A stretch of DNA of 64,000 nt. It comes from Chaenocephalus aceratus. Taxonomy: Eukaryota; Chordata; Actinopteri; Perciformes; Channichthyidae. Positions 47,290-60,750 of the stretch are shown here, piece by piece. The notes beneath the pieces are model-generated. The model was given only the letters and a program-made list of their open reading frames with translations, was not told the DNA's origin and ran no database searches. The stretch spans positions 33,168,952 to 33,232,951 of the forward strand of contig CM043800.1 of assembly GCA_023974075.1 (NCBI GenBank), given 5' to 3'. Numbering within the stretch: the first letter of the stretch is position 1; each line of letters starts with the position of its first letter. The position numbers and the translations under genes were made by a program.

Positions 47290-47390
47290 AGTAAATTACT
47301 GGCTACTCCTGCAGTACTTTCACAGTACACATTGTAAATTCACAGTCAATTACTGGCTACTCCTGCAGTACTTTAACAATAGAAATGTAA
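47290..47390. repeat. Direct repeat, about 57-bp spacing
   Basis: The unit ttactggctactcctgcagt occurs twice (about 47296 and 47353) in the right flank of the outer TIR element, an internal duplication of that element. Confidence 0.8.
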
Positions 47391-47710
47391 AAGTACAGGC
47401 CCTTGTTGTAATTAATGTACAACAAAATGATATAATTCCCCAGTAACATACTGTAATATCACAGTAATTGAAGCTGTGAAGTTACAGTATACAGTTGTAC
47501 CTTTACAACAATGCATTGTAATATCATGGATGTGAAATTACAATACATTGCTGTGAAGACATTCACAGTAAATTGCTGTGAACCTTACTGTGAAAGTCAT
47601 GCAACAAGTTGCCAGGTAATTATTGTGAATTCACGGTGGATATTTTTACAGTGTAACTCATTGAGTATAGCTCATGCATCTGGGTCCACTCTAATAATGC
47701 ATGCTCTCGC

Positions 47711-47752
47711 GGCACTGTAAGTCACATTGGATAAAAGCGTCCACAAAATGGC
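47711..47752 (+). mobile_element. SINE tail remnant
   Basis: cactgtaagtcacattggat followed by aaaagcgtccacaaaatgg matches the common tail of teleost tRNA-SINEs. No head is present. Confidence 0.55.
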
Positions 47753-50700
47753 TTATTTCATCTTTCACTTACAATCTACTAAATACACTGTTGCATAGAG
47801 AGAAAGGTTCAGAATCAATTTCTACCGGCAACAGCATATCAATTCACTCCCCCTCAACATGCCGGAGATAAGAGCCAACAAGTGGGTCAAGCTGAGAAGA
47901 GATGATAGTTTTGGGAGTCAGCCATCTTTCTGTCAGGATCAAAGTGAAGTGCATGTGCCTTCTGGCCCCTGGGCTCTTCCTTCTACAACTCTTTAGGGCT
48001 CAAAGGGGATAATCCGAAATGGAGGGTATTGTGTACGCAAAGCAATTTCTCTCTTGAGGCGTAACTTTCTGTGAAAGCATCAATCTTATAATTAAACATC
48101 TCCGAATAACAAACCATGGCATGAAGGAAACACAGCGCTCCACAGTAACCTATGTGTTTTTCACCAGGCGTGTTTACCTGATGTTATTTATTTCAGTGTA
48201 AACTGACACTGCAGGCATGACATGTTTAGTCACAGTATCATGTATCAAACGGTATTCTCTGGGTGTCATGTTTAACGGAGGTATCGCTGTCGTGCATGAA
48301 CAACAGCTACCTCCCTTATTTCAAACACACAGCTGTCGCACGTTTACCAGCACTGTGTTGGATGGTGTCAACTCTGTAGAAAGGCTTCACCACGCTTTAG
48401 GCTTAATGAACTAAACATAGCGATCACTTCACGACGAACTTAAAGCTTACTCTGCGGGCATTAGTGAGATCCGTATCTACTCATTAATAGATAAACAGAT
48501 CTGAGATGCGATTGGCTGTTTCTCCTGCAGGGAAGTGTCTGAGTCTGCGACATTCATTAGTATCCCACTGTCTTTATCATTAAAGAAGCGTATTGTGAAT
48601 TTATGAAAGAACGGTTTGCTTGTTGAACTCGACGAATAATCCAAATTGGATGGCAAATATCTAGCTGCTGCTCCATTTCCCCTTATGGACAATGACAATC
48701 TTCAAAAAGGCAGAGAGCGCAAATACGTCTCCGCCGTGCATGTCATCCTCTCGTTCCTGCAACCTGAGTTCTAAACAAATTATGCTGAGACAACAGCTAT
48801 TACTGCCTGTTATCCTTTATGATTGGTTTTCACATACAATATGACTTGTTAATAACTGTGCTGAGGACATCAAAAGGACACCTGCCCCATCCTATCAGCA
48901 TCAGCGTCAATAAGCATCACCCTAGCACAAAAGAAGATTATATTTCCTTGCATCATAGACGGCCCGAGATGGCTCACAGCTGGAAGCAAACTTGTTTCTG
49001 CAATGACTGACTTTACCAACGCTCTTATATGAAAAGATGAACAGCAGATTAATGTTTATGCTCTCTTGGTTGCCATTAAAGAGCTCATGGTACACCCAGA
49101 TAACATGCAAATCATGTGTTTAAGTGGTGGATGGGTGGTGTTTGCATTGCATTGAGGGAGGAAATCTTTTCTGTGCTTTTTATTAATACAATATAAGTAA
49201 ATATTAATAGTCATATCCGGCACAAAATCAATCTCTTTGTTCTTTACTTCGCAGGGTTAATAAATACAACAGGGGGGTGGGGGACATTTACATTTGTTTT
49301 TTCTTGTCAAAAAAACATTTAAACATTGAAAAATAACACAAAGGTATTTTTTCGAAATTAAAATGTACAGTTTAGATGCATGTTGTAATCTTACAATGCT
49401 TTGACAAAAATGTATGTCAATTTGGGTTAGGCCAATAAAGCTCTTTGATACAGAGAAGGTGGGAGGGTATGAAACTGCAGTGTGGTCTTTCCCCCCTTAA
49501 AGCATTAGTTCAAGGTTTTCTGAGATCCATGTATTTGCTCTCTAGCTAAGAGTTGGGCTGGATAACAGATTGAGATCACTCCCCTGTCTGCACTGTAAAT
49601 ACTCCAGAGTGAGCTTAGCATAAAGACTGGATGGAGGGGAAACAAAGCTGGCTCTGTCCAGCAGTAATACATCCAACTACTAGCAGTATACAGTAGCTCA
49701 TTAACATGTCATATCAAGGTTTTCTTTTTTTAATCGAATGTGAAAATGGTTGTGGTTTTACAGATTGTCATGTGCCAGAGGCTTCAAGTCTTGTATCTGT
49801 GAGGTTGCCAGGCAACCAGAAGAGAATTTCCTAAATCACTGCTCCCGGCCAAGAAATAACCCCACAACATAATCCCTCGTAAAACCACAATCGGACACCA
49901 CCCAGTGAATTTAGGGGATAACAACGGGATGTTACACTGTTTATTGTATTAAAGGGAATACTGTAGAATGTTTCTTAAAAGGTTTTCATGAAACACATGG
50001 TGATCTGGAGCTGTCAAGGTATAGATTTTGAGTTTGATTTTTTACAGTAGGTTTGGCTCTATTTGCATTATCATGTAATACCTGGAGTAGCAAACGCTCA
50101 ATGCTAATACATCTAACTTAAGTACGTGAGAGAAAGTGATGGAAAGTTAGCTAATTTATTACATTTTTGAAATATACTTTACTTACTGATCTTCACCAGC
50201 TAAAACATGAAATGCTTCATACACAATAATGCCTCAGTAATATTAAAACAGTAATATAATGTGAATAACATTTCCTCCTTGACGCTAATTGTTTGATGCA
50301 ATGTGTAGGATAAATATGTGAAGTATTGTATATGTTATGATCCAAAAAACAAGTTTTAAACATCAAAAAGAGGTCACCCTAAGACGAGGTTATGATGAAT
50401 TGATGATGATGGTAAAAAACAGGTTTAAGGTACTGGTAAGTAGTTGACACAAAGTTATCCACAGCTAACTCGTTAGTCAGGAGATTAAACTCCCTGCAGT
50501 GGATTCAGATCTGGGTGTTAAACCTCAGGACTGGAGGCTTGATGTGAACTACAACCAGTGACCGAGTGGAGAAAGTCTCTCTCTTGATTTCCCTGTACTG
50601 CTTTTGAGCCACAAGCGTGACAGTTTATTGATCTTCCTCTCGTCTAATCAGTAGCCTTGTCACATTATAACAAAGGGGAGCCTAGCCAAAATGAAAGCAA

Positions 50701-52680
50701 TTTACTTCAGCCAAGTGAAGATTGCAGGGCAGGGTGTGTAGCAGTTTTTCTTTCCCCCTTCATAGACAATCTGATTCAGGCAGCGGTGGAGCTCGCCCTG
50801 AAATCAAAACAATGTCTCAGCGTATTGAGCCTGGCAGGGTGAAGCTGGGGGCAAACATACACTCCAACCGCTTGTCCATCTTAAAGTCACCCATGCCATG
50901 AACGCTTTTATTCAGTCAAACCAGGTTGTGAGGACGAATGTTAAACGAGTCGCAAACTGAATAGGTTTCAGATTGTATGGCACAAGATAACTCTAACATT
51001 AGTAATGTAAATAAATCAATTCAAAAGTATTATAAAACAGCATTAACATTAGGTGTTTCACCATTCTCTAAAGGGCTATTTATTTATGCACTAACAAAGT
51101 GGTGGCTGCTTTACCGGGGAATAAACATTATCATTATGTCAAGCGTCGCATGAGGTAATGAAGATATGTCGGTGAGGAGCGTCCTCACAAGGAACCAATA
51201 TAACAACAGTACTGTTCGAAACCGCAGCAAAAATAAATAGCGATTACCATTTAGATTGTGAAGCCTGGCCTGCAGGCTACATACATGCACAAATAAGTAA
51301 TTGAATTTGCACTTTCCTCTGTATAGGAGCAGCAAAACCTGTCTGGAAACAGCTATACTTCCCAATCCCAATTTCTGCACCATTGTCATGTCGCTGAGGG
51401 CATCACTTTAGTCCTAAATAATCATAAAAAGCCGATGTTTAGACTAAAGAGGCGCTCTTATCTCATCTTCATGGCTGTTCACTGATTTTTCACTTTCAAA
51501 TGAAGTGTGCTTTTTTGAATTAATGGGCCACTGAGGACACATTCACCCGATGCAGCGCTAATATCTTCTAACCGGCACTATTACAGTACAGTATAATGTG
51601 AAACCACACATTGTTGCTTTGATGTGCTTTGATGTGTTATTTTATTGGACCAACTAACCTCGCAGATCAAGTGTGCAGCGCCCTGTGTAAAGTCAGACAT
51701 CACAATGTTGTTTCAATTCAGAGTCCCTTTTCTAACATGAAATGATTTACTTTGTCATCGCTCGGGTCATCATTGGAGAGTCTTGTTTATAGCGATGTAC
51801 AAGGTTGAGTTTCCAAAAGCGTACGAATGGCATTGAAAAGCCGTCGCTATGCAACCGAGGGATTCTGCGCCTTGCTGTGACCTACCAGGTGACCTACCAG
51901 GTGACCCAGGCGTTCTGGCTCTGTAAGCAAAACTCAGAGGAAGTGAGCTGACACTGCACCTTCAAAAGCAGCACAAATCTCCCTCCACAACACCTCATGC
52001 ATTTGTCTGTGCTTCCTCGTGTCATACGCTCCACCATTAATAGTGTTCCCCAGTGAACATGTTTACAGTGCATCCCATTTATCACAGCCTCCTCACAGTC
52101 TAATAAAAAAATGCCCTCTGAGGCCTTATTTTCAGTCTCTGTATTTAAAAGTGTTTTTGAATTTGGTATAGTCTGCCCTCTGGTTTATCTGGAGTCCGTC
52201 TCTACTCCCTCTGGATTGAGATCTCTTTGGACTTTGAGTTCAGAGAGCAAATGCTTAGGGAGTGCTAGGAACATAATAAAGTTAGTGAGGGTGAAAACTC
52301 TGAGCTGCATTTGAAGAAAAACACAAGGTCTACTGGTCACATGCCTCTCTGCATGTGCTGCTGGGCTTAATGCAAACTGACAGAAGATAGCAAGTTAGAG
52401 GATGAACTTGAAGAGGCTGATCATTCATATCTGCCATTAACAGCAAGTTGAATACTGCAAACAAAGTACATTGTGTCAGGGTTTGCAGCACATAATTAGT
52501 TAATAGGCAGGGACCCGATTCACTCGAGTTGATTCATCAGTATTGCAGCTTTCTTGCTGACAGAAAGGGAACCCAAATGTCTTGCCTCTGTTAGCATGAA
52601 TGACCCCTTTAACAGTGCTGAAGCATAGTGTTAGGTGGTAAAGAGGATATATTATTCTCATTGTCAGGTTCATATTATAT
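47753..52680. other. Long stretch without a recognisable gene or repeat
   Basis: About 4.9 kb of apparently single-copy sequence. Frames such as 48477-48698 and 51111-51389 (minus) have no domain or splice support. A short doubled word acctaccaggtg occurs at 51880-51905. Confidence 0.45.
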
Positions 52681-52972
52681 TTTGTACCAGCACCAGACAC
52701 TTGTTTTACGCTGCTATGGACAATCTTGCACTAATGTACATTCCCAAAGATATTGAAGTGACTGTTATTTTTGTATATATTGATTGTTGTGTTTTGATCT
52801 TAATGTGTGCATATGGTAAATGTGTCTGTTGATTGTGTATATATAGGATATACATATTTGTATATTTGTATACATGTATTTTGTATTCGGGATTGTTGGA
52901 AACGTTATTTCGATCTCTCTGTCTGTACACTACACACAAACTGAAAGATTGACATTAAAGTTGACTTTGACC
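52681..52972 (+). mobile_element. LINE 3' end fragment
   Basis: Low-complexity TG/TA-rich sequence leading to aacgttatttcgatctctct and gacattaaagttgactttga, the 3' end of a common teleost LINE. No coding part is attached. Confidence 0.55.
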
Positions 52973-54907
52973 TGTTCACATGCTTTAATGTTCAACGGTC
53001 TTTATTCTCCTCATACTGCCTGTGCTGCAGCACCTCTTGGAGGGAACATTGGGATTCCAATTTGCGGACCAATTACATGCACAAAAAACGATACAACACT
53101 GGAGGAAAGGGAAAACCCCTAAAAGCCTAAAAGGGCCTCTTTATTTAAGAGATCAGTAATATTATTGCTGATTGCAATGGTTGATCAAACGGATGATTGC
53201 TAAAACCCAAGGCTATTTTTTACTACCAGTGCCCTATTGTCAAAGGGTTGGCTTCACAATAGCATTAAGTAGCATACAATTGAACCAGCGCCATTAATGT
53301 AGAGTGGATTTAAGCAGCCTGCAGAAACACCATTAAAAAGTGTCTAGTTGGGGCCAAATAAAAAAAGTCTTTAAACAACAATAAAACCAACGTACGGCTC
53401 ATTTACTGTACTCCAGAAGTCTAAATGATCCTTTGGGCTATGCAAACAGGTTGTAGGTTTTCATTCCAACGAATCACCATCCCGCTGACTTTCAGCCCTC
53501 CTTAGTAAGAGGAAGAACTCTTCAGTAAAATAATGATTTTCCTTCATGCTGCCGAACAACCGATGAGAAATTCTGTAGTTCTGAATCCTCAAGAACTACG
53601 ACTATCAGCGAAAAAACATAACTATAGGGTTTATATTGTTGTCAGTCTGTGCAATTGTAATAACTGTAATGCAGACTAAAACAATGGCTGTGCAATAACG
53701 TCTAACTTCAAGAACAATAAATGCAGATTTAGTTGAGACTGTGGAGAGATGTGGATTTAACTTAACTCATATTCATACCAGATAGAAATATATGGCAAAT
53801 TAGATCCATCTATCTATTAATATATCCATTTTTTCTATCCATCTAGTATTTCTTTTCTCTGACTGCCGCCATAGCTTGTGAACATCTGTGTTCTCCATGT
53901 ATCCCTCCTCCCTATATGGCATCGGTGAGTCTTTATTTCCATATCCATGTGTTGTTATATCCTGGTAATGCACGGAGAGGGTAATGAAGCATCTGCTCAT
54001 TGCCTCAGGGTCACATATAAGTACATCCCGGTCATGGCATAAACATGAGCTGCCTTCACCTCTCCTCTTATCACAGAACAGAGGCTCCTCCAGAGCTGTG
54101 GGTGTTTGCACATCTGGCGAGGAAGACGAGGAGTGAGTAAAAGAAAAGAAACAGTCTGCACGGCGGGGATCAAAATATACTCCATCGGATTGTATCACTT
54201 TAGGGGGAATTCGGATTATTTGGATTTAATATACAAATCTTCAGCCAGGTCTGACTGGAAGATAGAAAATATAATTATGGGATCAACATTGACTTTTGAA
54301 TGACAACGAGATGGATAGAACAAATGGAGGCTCCCTGTCGATAATCCTGTGAGAAAATAGGAGGCACTGGACCGTGAATGGGTTTTCCAGATCAAATGTA
54401 ATGGAACAAGGGGCACGGGTGCAGAGGGGAGGTGAAGACTACATGAGCAGGATGGGATTTTCTCTTCATCCCATGACACATATCAAAGACGTGTGAGGTC
54501 AAGTCCTTTCATTGAATACAAACAGTCGTGCATACAATGTTTACAACCCTGTGTTACAAAGCTTTATTTAATATGGATCATTATTCCAGAACAGTGGAAA
54601 AAATGATTCTGAGGGTCAAGAGACTGACCTCGAGATTGTTAGAAAGAAACAAGGGACATTGAACTTCACATTCAAACGTCCTCAATATTAAACCGACTAT
54701 TAATCTGCGACCGATAAGACTTTATGTTGCTCTTTATGGCGTGCATCGTTGATCTCATTAGAAACAGTGTAATTGACTGCTTGCATTTAAACAATGACCA
54801 ATGCCGTCTATTCTGTTCAGTGTCTCGCAAATTAACCCTAAATGAACTGCATTTCCAGCCTCTGAAGGAGACGATGAATCACAGAGTGACTGAGTGACTG
54901 AGTTGGA
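52973..54907. other. No recognisable gene up to the gap
   Basis: Non-coding sequence. The 132-codon frame at 53800-54198 (minus) lacks a domain and overlaps other frames. Confidence 0.4.
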
Positions 54908-55007
54908 NNNNNNNNNNNNNNNNNNNNNNNNNNNNNNNNNNNNNNNNNNNNNNNNNNNNNNNNNNNNNNNNNNNNNNNNNNNNNNNNNNNNNNNNNNNNN
55001 NNNNNNN
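54908..55007. other. Assembly gap, exactly 100 N
   Basis: A run of 100 ambiguous bases, the usual placeholder for a scaffold join of unknown size. Sequence to its right is a near-copy of 14138 onward. Confidence 0.99.
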
Positions 55008-55535
55008 AAACCCGCCGCTGCTGCGTCTGTAAAGCCGGTGTGTCCTTGGGCAAGACACTTCACCTGAACTTGCTCCTGTGGTATTGTCCACAGTATCTGA
55101 ACCATTGCATGTATGAATATGCAGCACTGACCCAATCTTCTGCTCCTTACAATCCACCGCCTGTGTTTTTAACATGTTCTTTTGTTTTGTTTATTTGTTT
55201 TGTTTTAATGTTCTGTATTTTAAATAGTTTTATTTAAGTATCCCAGTAATGACTGTTGCTGTTTTAAATGTATTGTATTTACTTGTTTAAATGAAATGTG
55301 TTTTAGGTTGACTTTTAAAATCTGTCCAGGGACTACAGATGAAAAATAGCCTCTCTTGGCTAACTCTGGCACGTTTACAGAAATGTTCATTAATGTGCAC
55401 TGTCCCTGTTTAAATAAATGAATAAATAAATAAATAAATAAATAAATATATGTGTAATGTTATAAGGTAAAAGCGCTTTGAGTCCTTGAAAAAGCGCTAT
55501 AATAAATGTAAGGAATTATTATTATTATTATTATT
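55008..55535 (+). mobile_element. SINE/LINE-tail composite, headless, copy 2
   Basis: It starts mid-SINE (aaacccgccgctgctgcg) at the gap edge. It runs through tgtccttgggcaagacac, the inserted LINE tail, a shorter AAAT repeat and the SINE end aaaaagcgctataataaatg with (ATT)n. Confidence 0.75.
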
Positions 55536-57617
55536 AAACATAGACATTAATTAAGTCTAAATGGCCCATACAGGTTACTCTTCTACATTAATCCCAATAC
55601 CTCTTTATTTGTAGTTTGGTTTTGTTGTGGTAAATTACATCAGCCTTGATAAAGCACACGCTGTACCGACAGTAAACTAAAAACGCAAACATTTGGGAAC
55701 ACTAAAGACCAACAGCACACATTGATTGTTGAGAGAACACCTTATTTAAGATGCCTTAAAGTGGATCTTAAACAACAGCGCCCACTTTGTGAAGTCTATT
55801 TATGAAAAAGCTTTTAAAATTACCCCCACATAGAAAACAATGTCAATTCCCTCTTCATCATTGTATAGAATTGCCAAACAGCAGGACCAAAGCAAAACTC
55901 CTGCTGTGTAGCTTTAAATGGAGTGATGCTGTATGTTGCTGTCCTTTAATTCAACCTCCCTTGATGAGAGTGACTTCAGGAGGAATATAAACTTGAGGTT
56001 TAAGGAGGTTATGCTTTTCTGTCTCATCTCACATCTTGATCTTTATAGGAAAACTGCTCTCTTAAAAAAACAGTTCCTTTGTAACAGTGATATTCATATT
56101 CATCATACAATCATATTTATTTGTTTTGCAGAATTTGGATTCACATTCGTCTTTCAAAAATGATAAGCAGCCATTGGATTTTACAGTTTTGATGTCACTA
56201 TTCTGGGTAACAGACTGAGAGTGACAGCATGCCACACTTCACTTCAAGATGCTGTGTGCATTTGTGTTTCATTAACAAAAGAATAATGACTCCAAACAAA
56301 CAATCCAAACTGTGGATCTATGCGCCAAGAGATTTCATCAGAGGGATGATGGGAAGGTGTTTAGCACACAGACATTAGTATGCAAACACAGGAGTGGAAA
56401 AGTGTGTGTGTGTGTGTGTGTGGTGTGTGTGCGCGTGTGTGCGTGTGTATTGCAAGCCAGCTGGAGGAGAGAGAACTAGTGACATTGGCTTCAAGTGGAG
56501 TTAATGCTGAATATTCAGCTAGTCTTTTAACACTGAAGCACAGGGCTCCCTTGAGAGAGCCGGGTGATCAGTGCTCTGATTCAGAATGGCGATACCTGCA
56601 CTTTCCCATCAAGGTAAAGTATGAGAAGCATTGATCTGAGAAGGAATCAATGTCACTTATGAAGTCTGTTAGTGTATTATTCATCAATTCATCTGTCCAG
56701 TCTGTTTATCTGTCCATGTATCCGGTTATCAAAGGCTTCTTCCCTGTCACTAATTGAAATTATCTTGAATATTTCATTTGCTCTTGCCTTTCTTTCCTGG
56801 TAACGTCGATATGATAACCTTTGCTGCGTTTGCCATTGTTAGACAAAGCTGTAACCTTTCTGAGTTCATTATACCGATCAAAGATAATGACAATGAAATA
56901 TTACCTTTTGGCAGAGGAGGGTCATTTTCACAGTACATATAAACTGACTGACCTGTAGGTTGTATAAGTCTTGATGATCCATCATAATGGTCTTCATCAT
57001 CAAACTGGAACATGGAACATTCTGCAGATCTGGCTTGACTGTATTTATTTATTGATGCCTTTCTATAAAAAAAGAGGACAAATATGTTCTGGTAATTTAA
57101 ATTAGAACAACTGTAAACCCATTCATGATCATCATGTGTGACACTAAAGTAACAGACAGCTTGAAGAAGCACTTATTGCCGACATTTTTCTCATGATGTG
57201 GCAGGAGTTAAGAAAGGAACTGTTTATTTACTTCCTGCCAAAGTATTGGACACAATGAAAGTGTTTTGATGTTGTAACACCAATAATATTCTAATTGTAT
57301 TTGACCCCGGTTATAATTATATGCAACACTGCCTCATATCATTAAGTCTGTCTGGCCTAAATGCGCAGTAACTACATTTATCGTCCAATAGAATTAAATG
57401 ACCATAATATATCTTCAGGACTGGTTATTTGCCAGCTGGTGAAAACTCATGTTTTCTCAACAATGCAAGACTGGACTACAAGCGAATTACCTGCATAGAC
57501 GACCATAGAAAATACACATTATTATATTCCTAGACTTTCACTTTACCTATTACTTTACTATCCTTTTATCTTGAGTATCAATTAAAATAAGCTGTGTTTA
57601 ACTTCTTACTTTTGTAC

Positions 57618-57723
57618 ACTGCAAAAACTGAAATCTTACCAAGATGACATATCTTAAATCAAGGCCAAATATGCTTATATTTTGTCTGCCAAGATATTTT
57701 CTCTTACAACACAGTTTTTGCAG
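57618..57723. mobile_element. MITE, copy 2
   Basis: Same CTGCAAAAACTG...CAGTTTTTGCAG element as 16800-16897, with an extra 8 bp (ggccaaat) near 57663. Confidence 0.75.
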
Positions 57724-59496
57724 AATAGGTTAGCTCAATAAAACAACATATATGACATTAAGGTGTTTAAAAGACATGTTTCATTTATATCACAAAACAG
57801 TGTAGTCTGTGGTTTGCAGTCCTTGTATCACTTTGATATGTCTCCTCTTGAAACCGTTCAAGGAGAAATAAACAAGCTCCAAATCAATGGAGGATTGTTA
57901 TTTATTAAAGTATAGCATTTTATCGCCTGCTGCACTATGCCTTACGCACGCAGCAGCAGCACTTCTTTAATGTGAGTGAATGCAAAGTAAAGCATTGATT
58001 AGACGCAGAGGCAGTTTGCAATAAAAAAGGAAATTACTTCCCCTATGAATGAATAACATATCAGTATCAGTTAATGTGTCTTAATGAGAAATGAATACAC
58101 ATGGTGGAGGGGGACCCTGATGCATGGAGTCAACTCTTTAGCGTGTGGGAAGAATTGATGTTGAATACAATGAAGACAGCTTAATCACAGAGACAGTATA
58201 TTTCCCTATTTTGAAACAGGATTCATCTTGACGGATCTTGCAGAATAAACACTGTATCTTTCAATTTTTAGTATGAATTAAAAATGCAGTTTATAACCAA
58301 TTTTAACTGAACATATCAATATTTCTCAAATCTGGAGACAGCAATAATGGAAACATTCTTTTCATATTTTCAAGTAGAAATTAGCATGTGCTAGATTTAG
58401 CAATGATATCCTATTGTGAGTGACATTCATGCAGGAGTCATTGGGTATGATATTTAAAAGGTAGATTACTTTGAAAAGATTGGTTTAGGACATTTTAATA
58501 ATGACTTTAATGTATTTTAAGGCTTTTTAAGGATCTGATGGAAAACTAGCTTTTAACAAAATAATATTATATTGTAATAATCATTATATTCCCCTGTGTG
58601 AGGGACCAAGCAATACAAAAATATACTTAACATGCATGAAGTCCAACCTGTTTCAGTCTGGCTCTCTCCTCGTAAGATTCACAAGGAAACAAAATCCTAC
58701 ATCAGTTTTAAACAAAAATGGTGGCAGCTGTTAGGTGGGAGCTCTACCATATGGTTTACATTGTGACACTGTAAAAAACGTTGTTACCTTTATGCAGATT
58801 AGATACTCTCCAAATGAAAGTTCTTGCATACTATAACATCTCACCTTAAAATGTTTCGACACAATGTGGAAGCCGTGCTCCATGTTTTCCCTCCCAGCTC
58901 AGCCTGTGTGACACCAGTTCCCCACTCAGAGTGCTAATGTTGATGCTCCCTCTGCCCACCTGCTCACAGTGTGCTCTCCAGAGGAAGGCCTCCCATCGCC
59001 TCTGTGCATGCACCTCCATGATTTATGAGCCATCTGTCGCGTCTGATGTTCCTGTCGCCTAAGACAGGATGTTCCCGGCTGGTATTCTGCACCGGCTCCG
59101 CGTGGGCACAGCCTGGGTATGCCAAGGTCCACTGTAATTAAATTACACCAAGTGGGAAAAGAGTGGTCCCCATAATGCGAGAATCCTTCAACAGAAGACA
59201 CAGAGAGGGTGTATCAAAGAAAATCGCCCTTATATGCCATGAGTTCCATGTCTGGAGCAATTCTGCACAACGAGGGGTTACATTATTATCATTCTCTCTC
59301 AAGTCTCTTTAATATTAAAACAACTATGAAGTGAAGACAGTTGATACACTAAACTAAAACTTGAGTAACTAATGGTCAGGCACAGAACTTGTTTGATATT
59401 CTCTGCAGTTTCACCCAGGTGTGTCTTCCTGCAGGAGCATGCACAACATGGCCGCTACAGCTACAGCTACAGCTACAGCTACAGCTACAGCTACAG

Positions 59497-60750
59497 CAAG
59501 GCAAGGCAAGGCAAGGCAAGGCAAGTTTATTTATATAGCACTTTTCAACACAAGGCAATTCAAAGTGCTTTACAAAAAAATGAAATACATTAAGCATAAA
59601 AAAGAAAAGCTAATAAAATAAACATTAAAAGGAAAATACATGGATAAAAGTTACAGTGCAGTCTAAAATATGAATAGTTCAATTAAACATTACAAGAAAA
59701 AGTACATGGATAAAAGTTACAGTGCAGTTTAAGATATGAATTGTTCAATTAAAAGCAGCGACAAAATGAAAAGTCTTCAGCCTGGATTTAAAAGTAGTAA
59801 GAGTTGCAGCGGACCTGCAGGTTTCTGGGAGTTTGTTCCAGATATTTGGAGCATAATAACTGAACGCTGCTTTACCATGTTTAGTTTGACTCCTGGGGAC
59901 AGAAAGCTGACCAGTCCCTGAAGACCTGAGAGATCTGGATGGTTCATAATTTAGCAGGAGGTCAGTAATGTATTTTGGGCCTAAACCATTCAGTGCTTTA
60001 TAAACCAGCAGCAATATTTTGAAATCTATTCTTTGACACACAGGAAGCCAGTGTAAAGACTTCAGAACTGGAGTGATGTGATCCACTTTCTTAGTGTTAG
60101 TGAGGACTCGAGCAGCGGTGTTCTGAATCAGCTGCAGCTTTCTAATAGATTTTTTAGTGAGACCTGTGAAGACACCATTGCAGTAGTCGAGTCTACTGAA
60201 GATAAATGCATGGACAAGTTTTTTGCAGACTGAAGCTCAGCGCTAACTTTTATACGTTCTGCCTTGGCTCCAAAAACCATTACCTCAGTTTTATCTTTGT
60301 TTAATTGGAGAAAGTTCTGACACATCCAGTCATTGATTTGTTCAATGCACTTACTCAGTGTTTGAATTGGAGCATCGTCTCCTGGTGAAATTGTTACGTA
60401 CATTTGTGTGTCATCTGCATAGCTATGGTAACTTATTTTGTTGTTTTTCATTATCTGAGCCAGTGGTAGCATGTAGATGTTAAAGAGAAGAGACCCCAAG
60501 ATGGAGCCTTGAGGTACCCCACATGTCATATTGTCAACTCAGATGTGTATTTACCATAGGGTATTTACCTATCGAAACAAAGTTTTTTCTGTCCTTTTAG
60601 TAGGATTCAAACCAATTTAGAACTGTTTCCGAAAGTCCCACCCAGTTTTCCAGTCGGTCGAGTAATATGTTGTGGTCAACAGTGTCAAACGCAGCACTGA
60701 GATCTAATAATACTAACACTGAAGTTCTGCCACTGTCTGTGTGTTTAAGT
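59497..60750 (-). mobile_element. 5'-truncated L2 LINE, copy 2
   Basis: Counterpart of 18675-19935 with the same YADD reverse transcriptase (60529-60128) and C-terminal domain (60086-59745). Its terminal CAAGG repeat has fewer units. It carries one-base indels relative to copy 1, for example in the tttgtc/ttgtc run near 60531. Confidence 0.9.

Larger units (their letters stand above)
40791..47654. mobile_element. Outer TIR DNA transposon carrying nested insertions
   Basis: Left end ACACTGTAAAATATTACC; the reverse complement of the right end is ACACTGTAAAAATATCC. The inverted match continues with mismatches for about 40 bp. Both flanks (40791-41040 and 47135-47654) are rich in repeated TTACTGTAA- and CACAGT-type words, as in palindromic teleost DNA elements. 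The 5.8 kb between them is later insertions. No target duplication is clear, so the exact ends are provisional. Confidence 0.65.

Noticed and set aside
53800..54198. 132-codon minus-strand open frame
   Set aside because: No recognisable motif, several overlapping alternatives in other frames, and no splice signals in a coherent phase.
54758..55175. Frames running through the N gap
   Set aside because: They exist only because ambiguous bases cannot encode stops.
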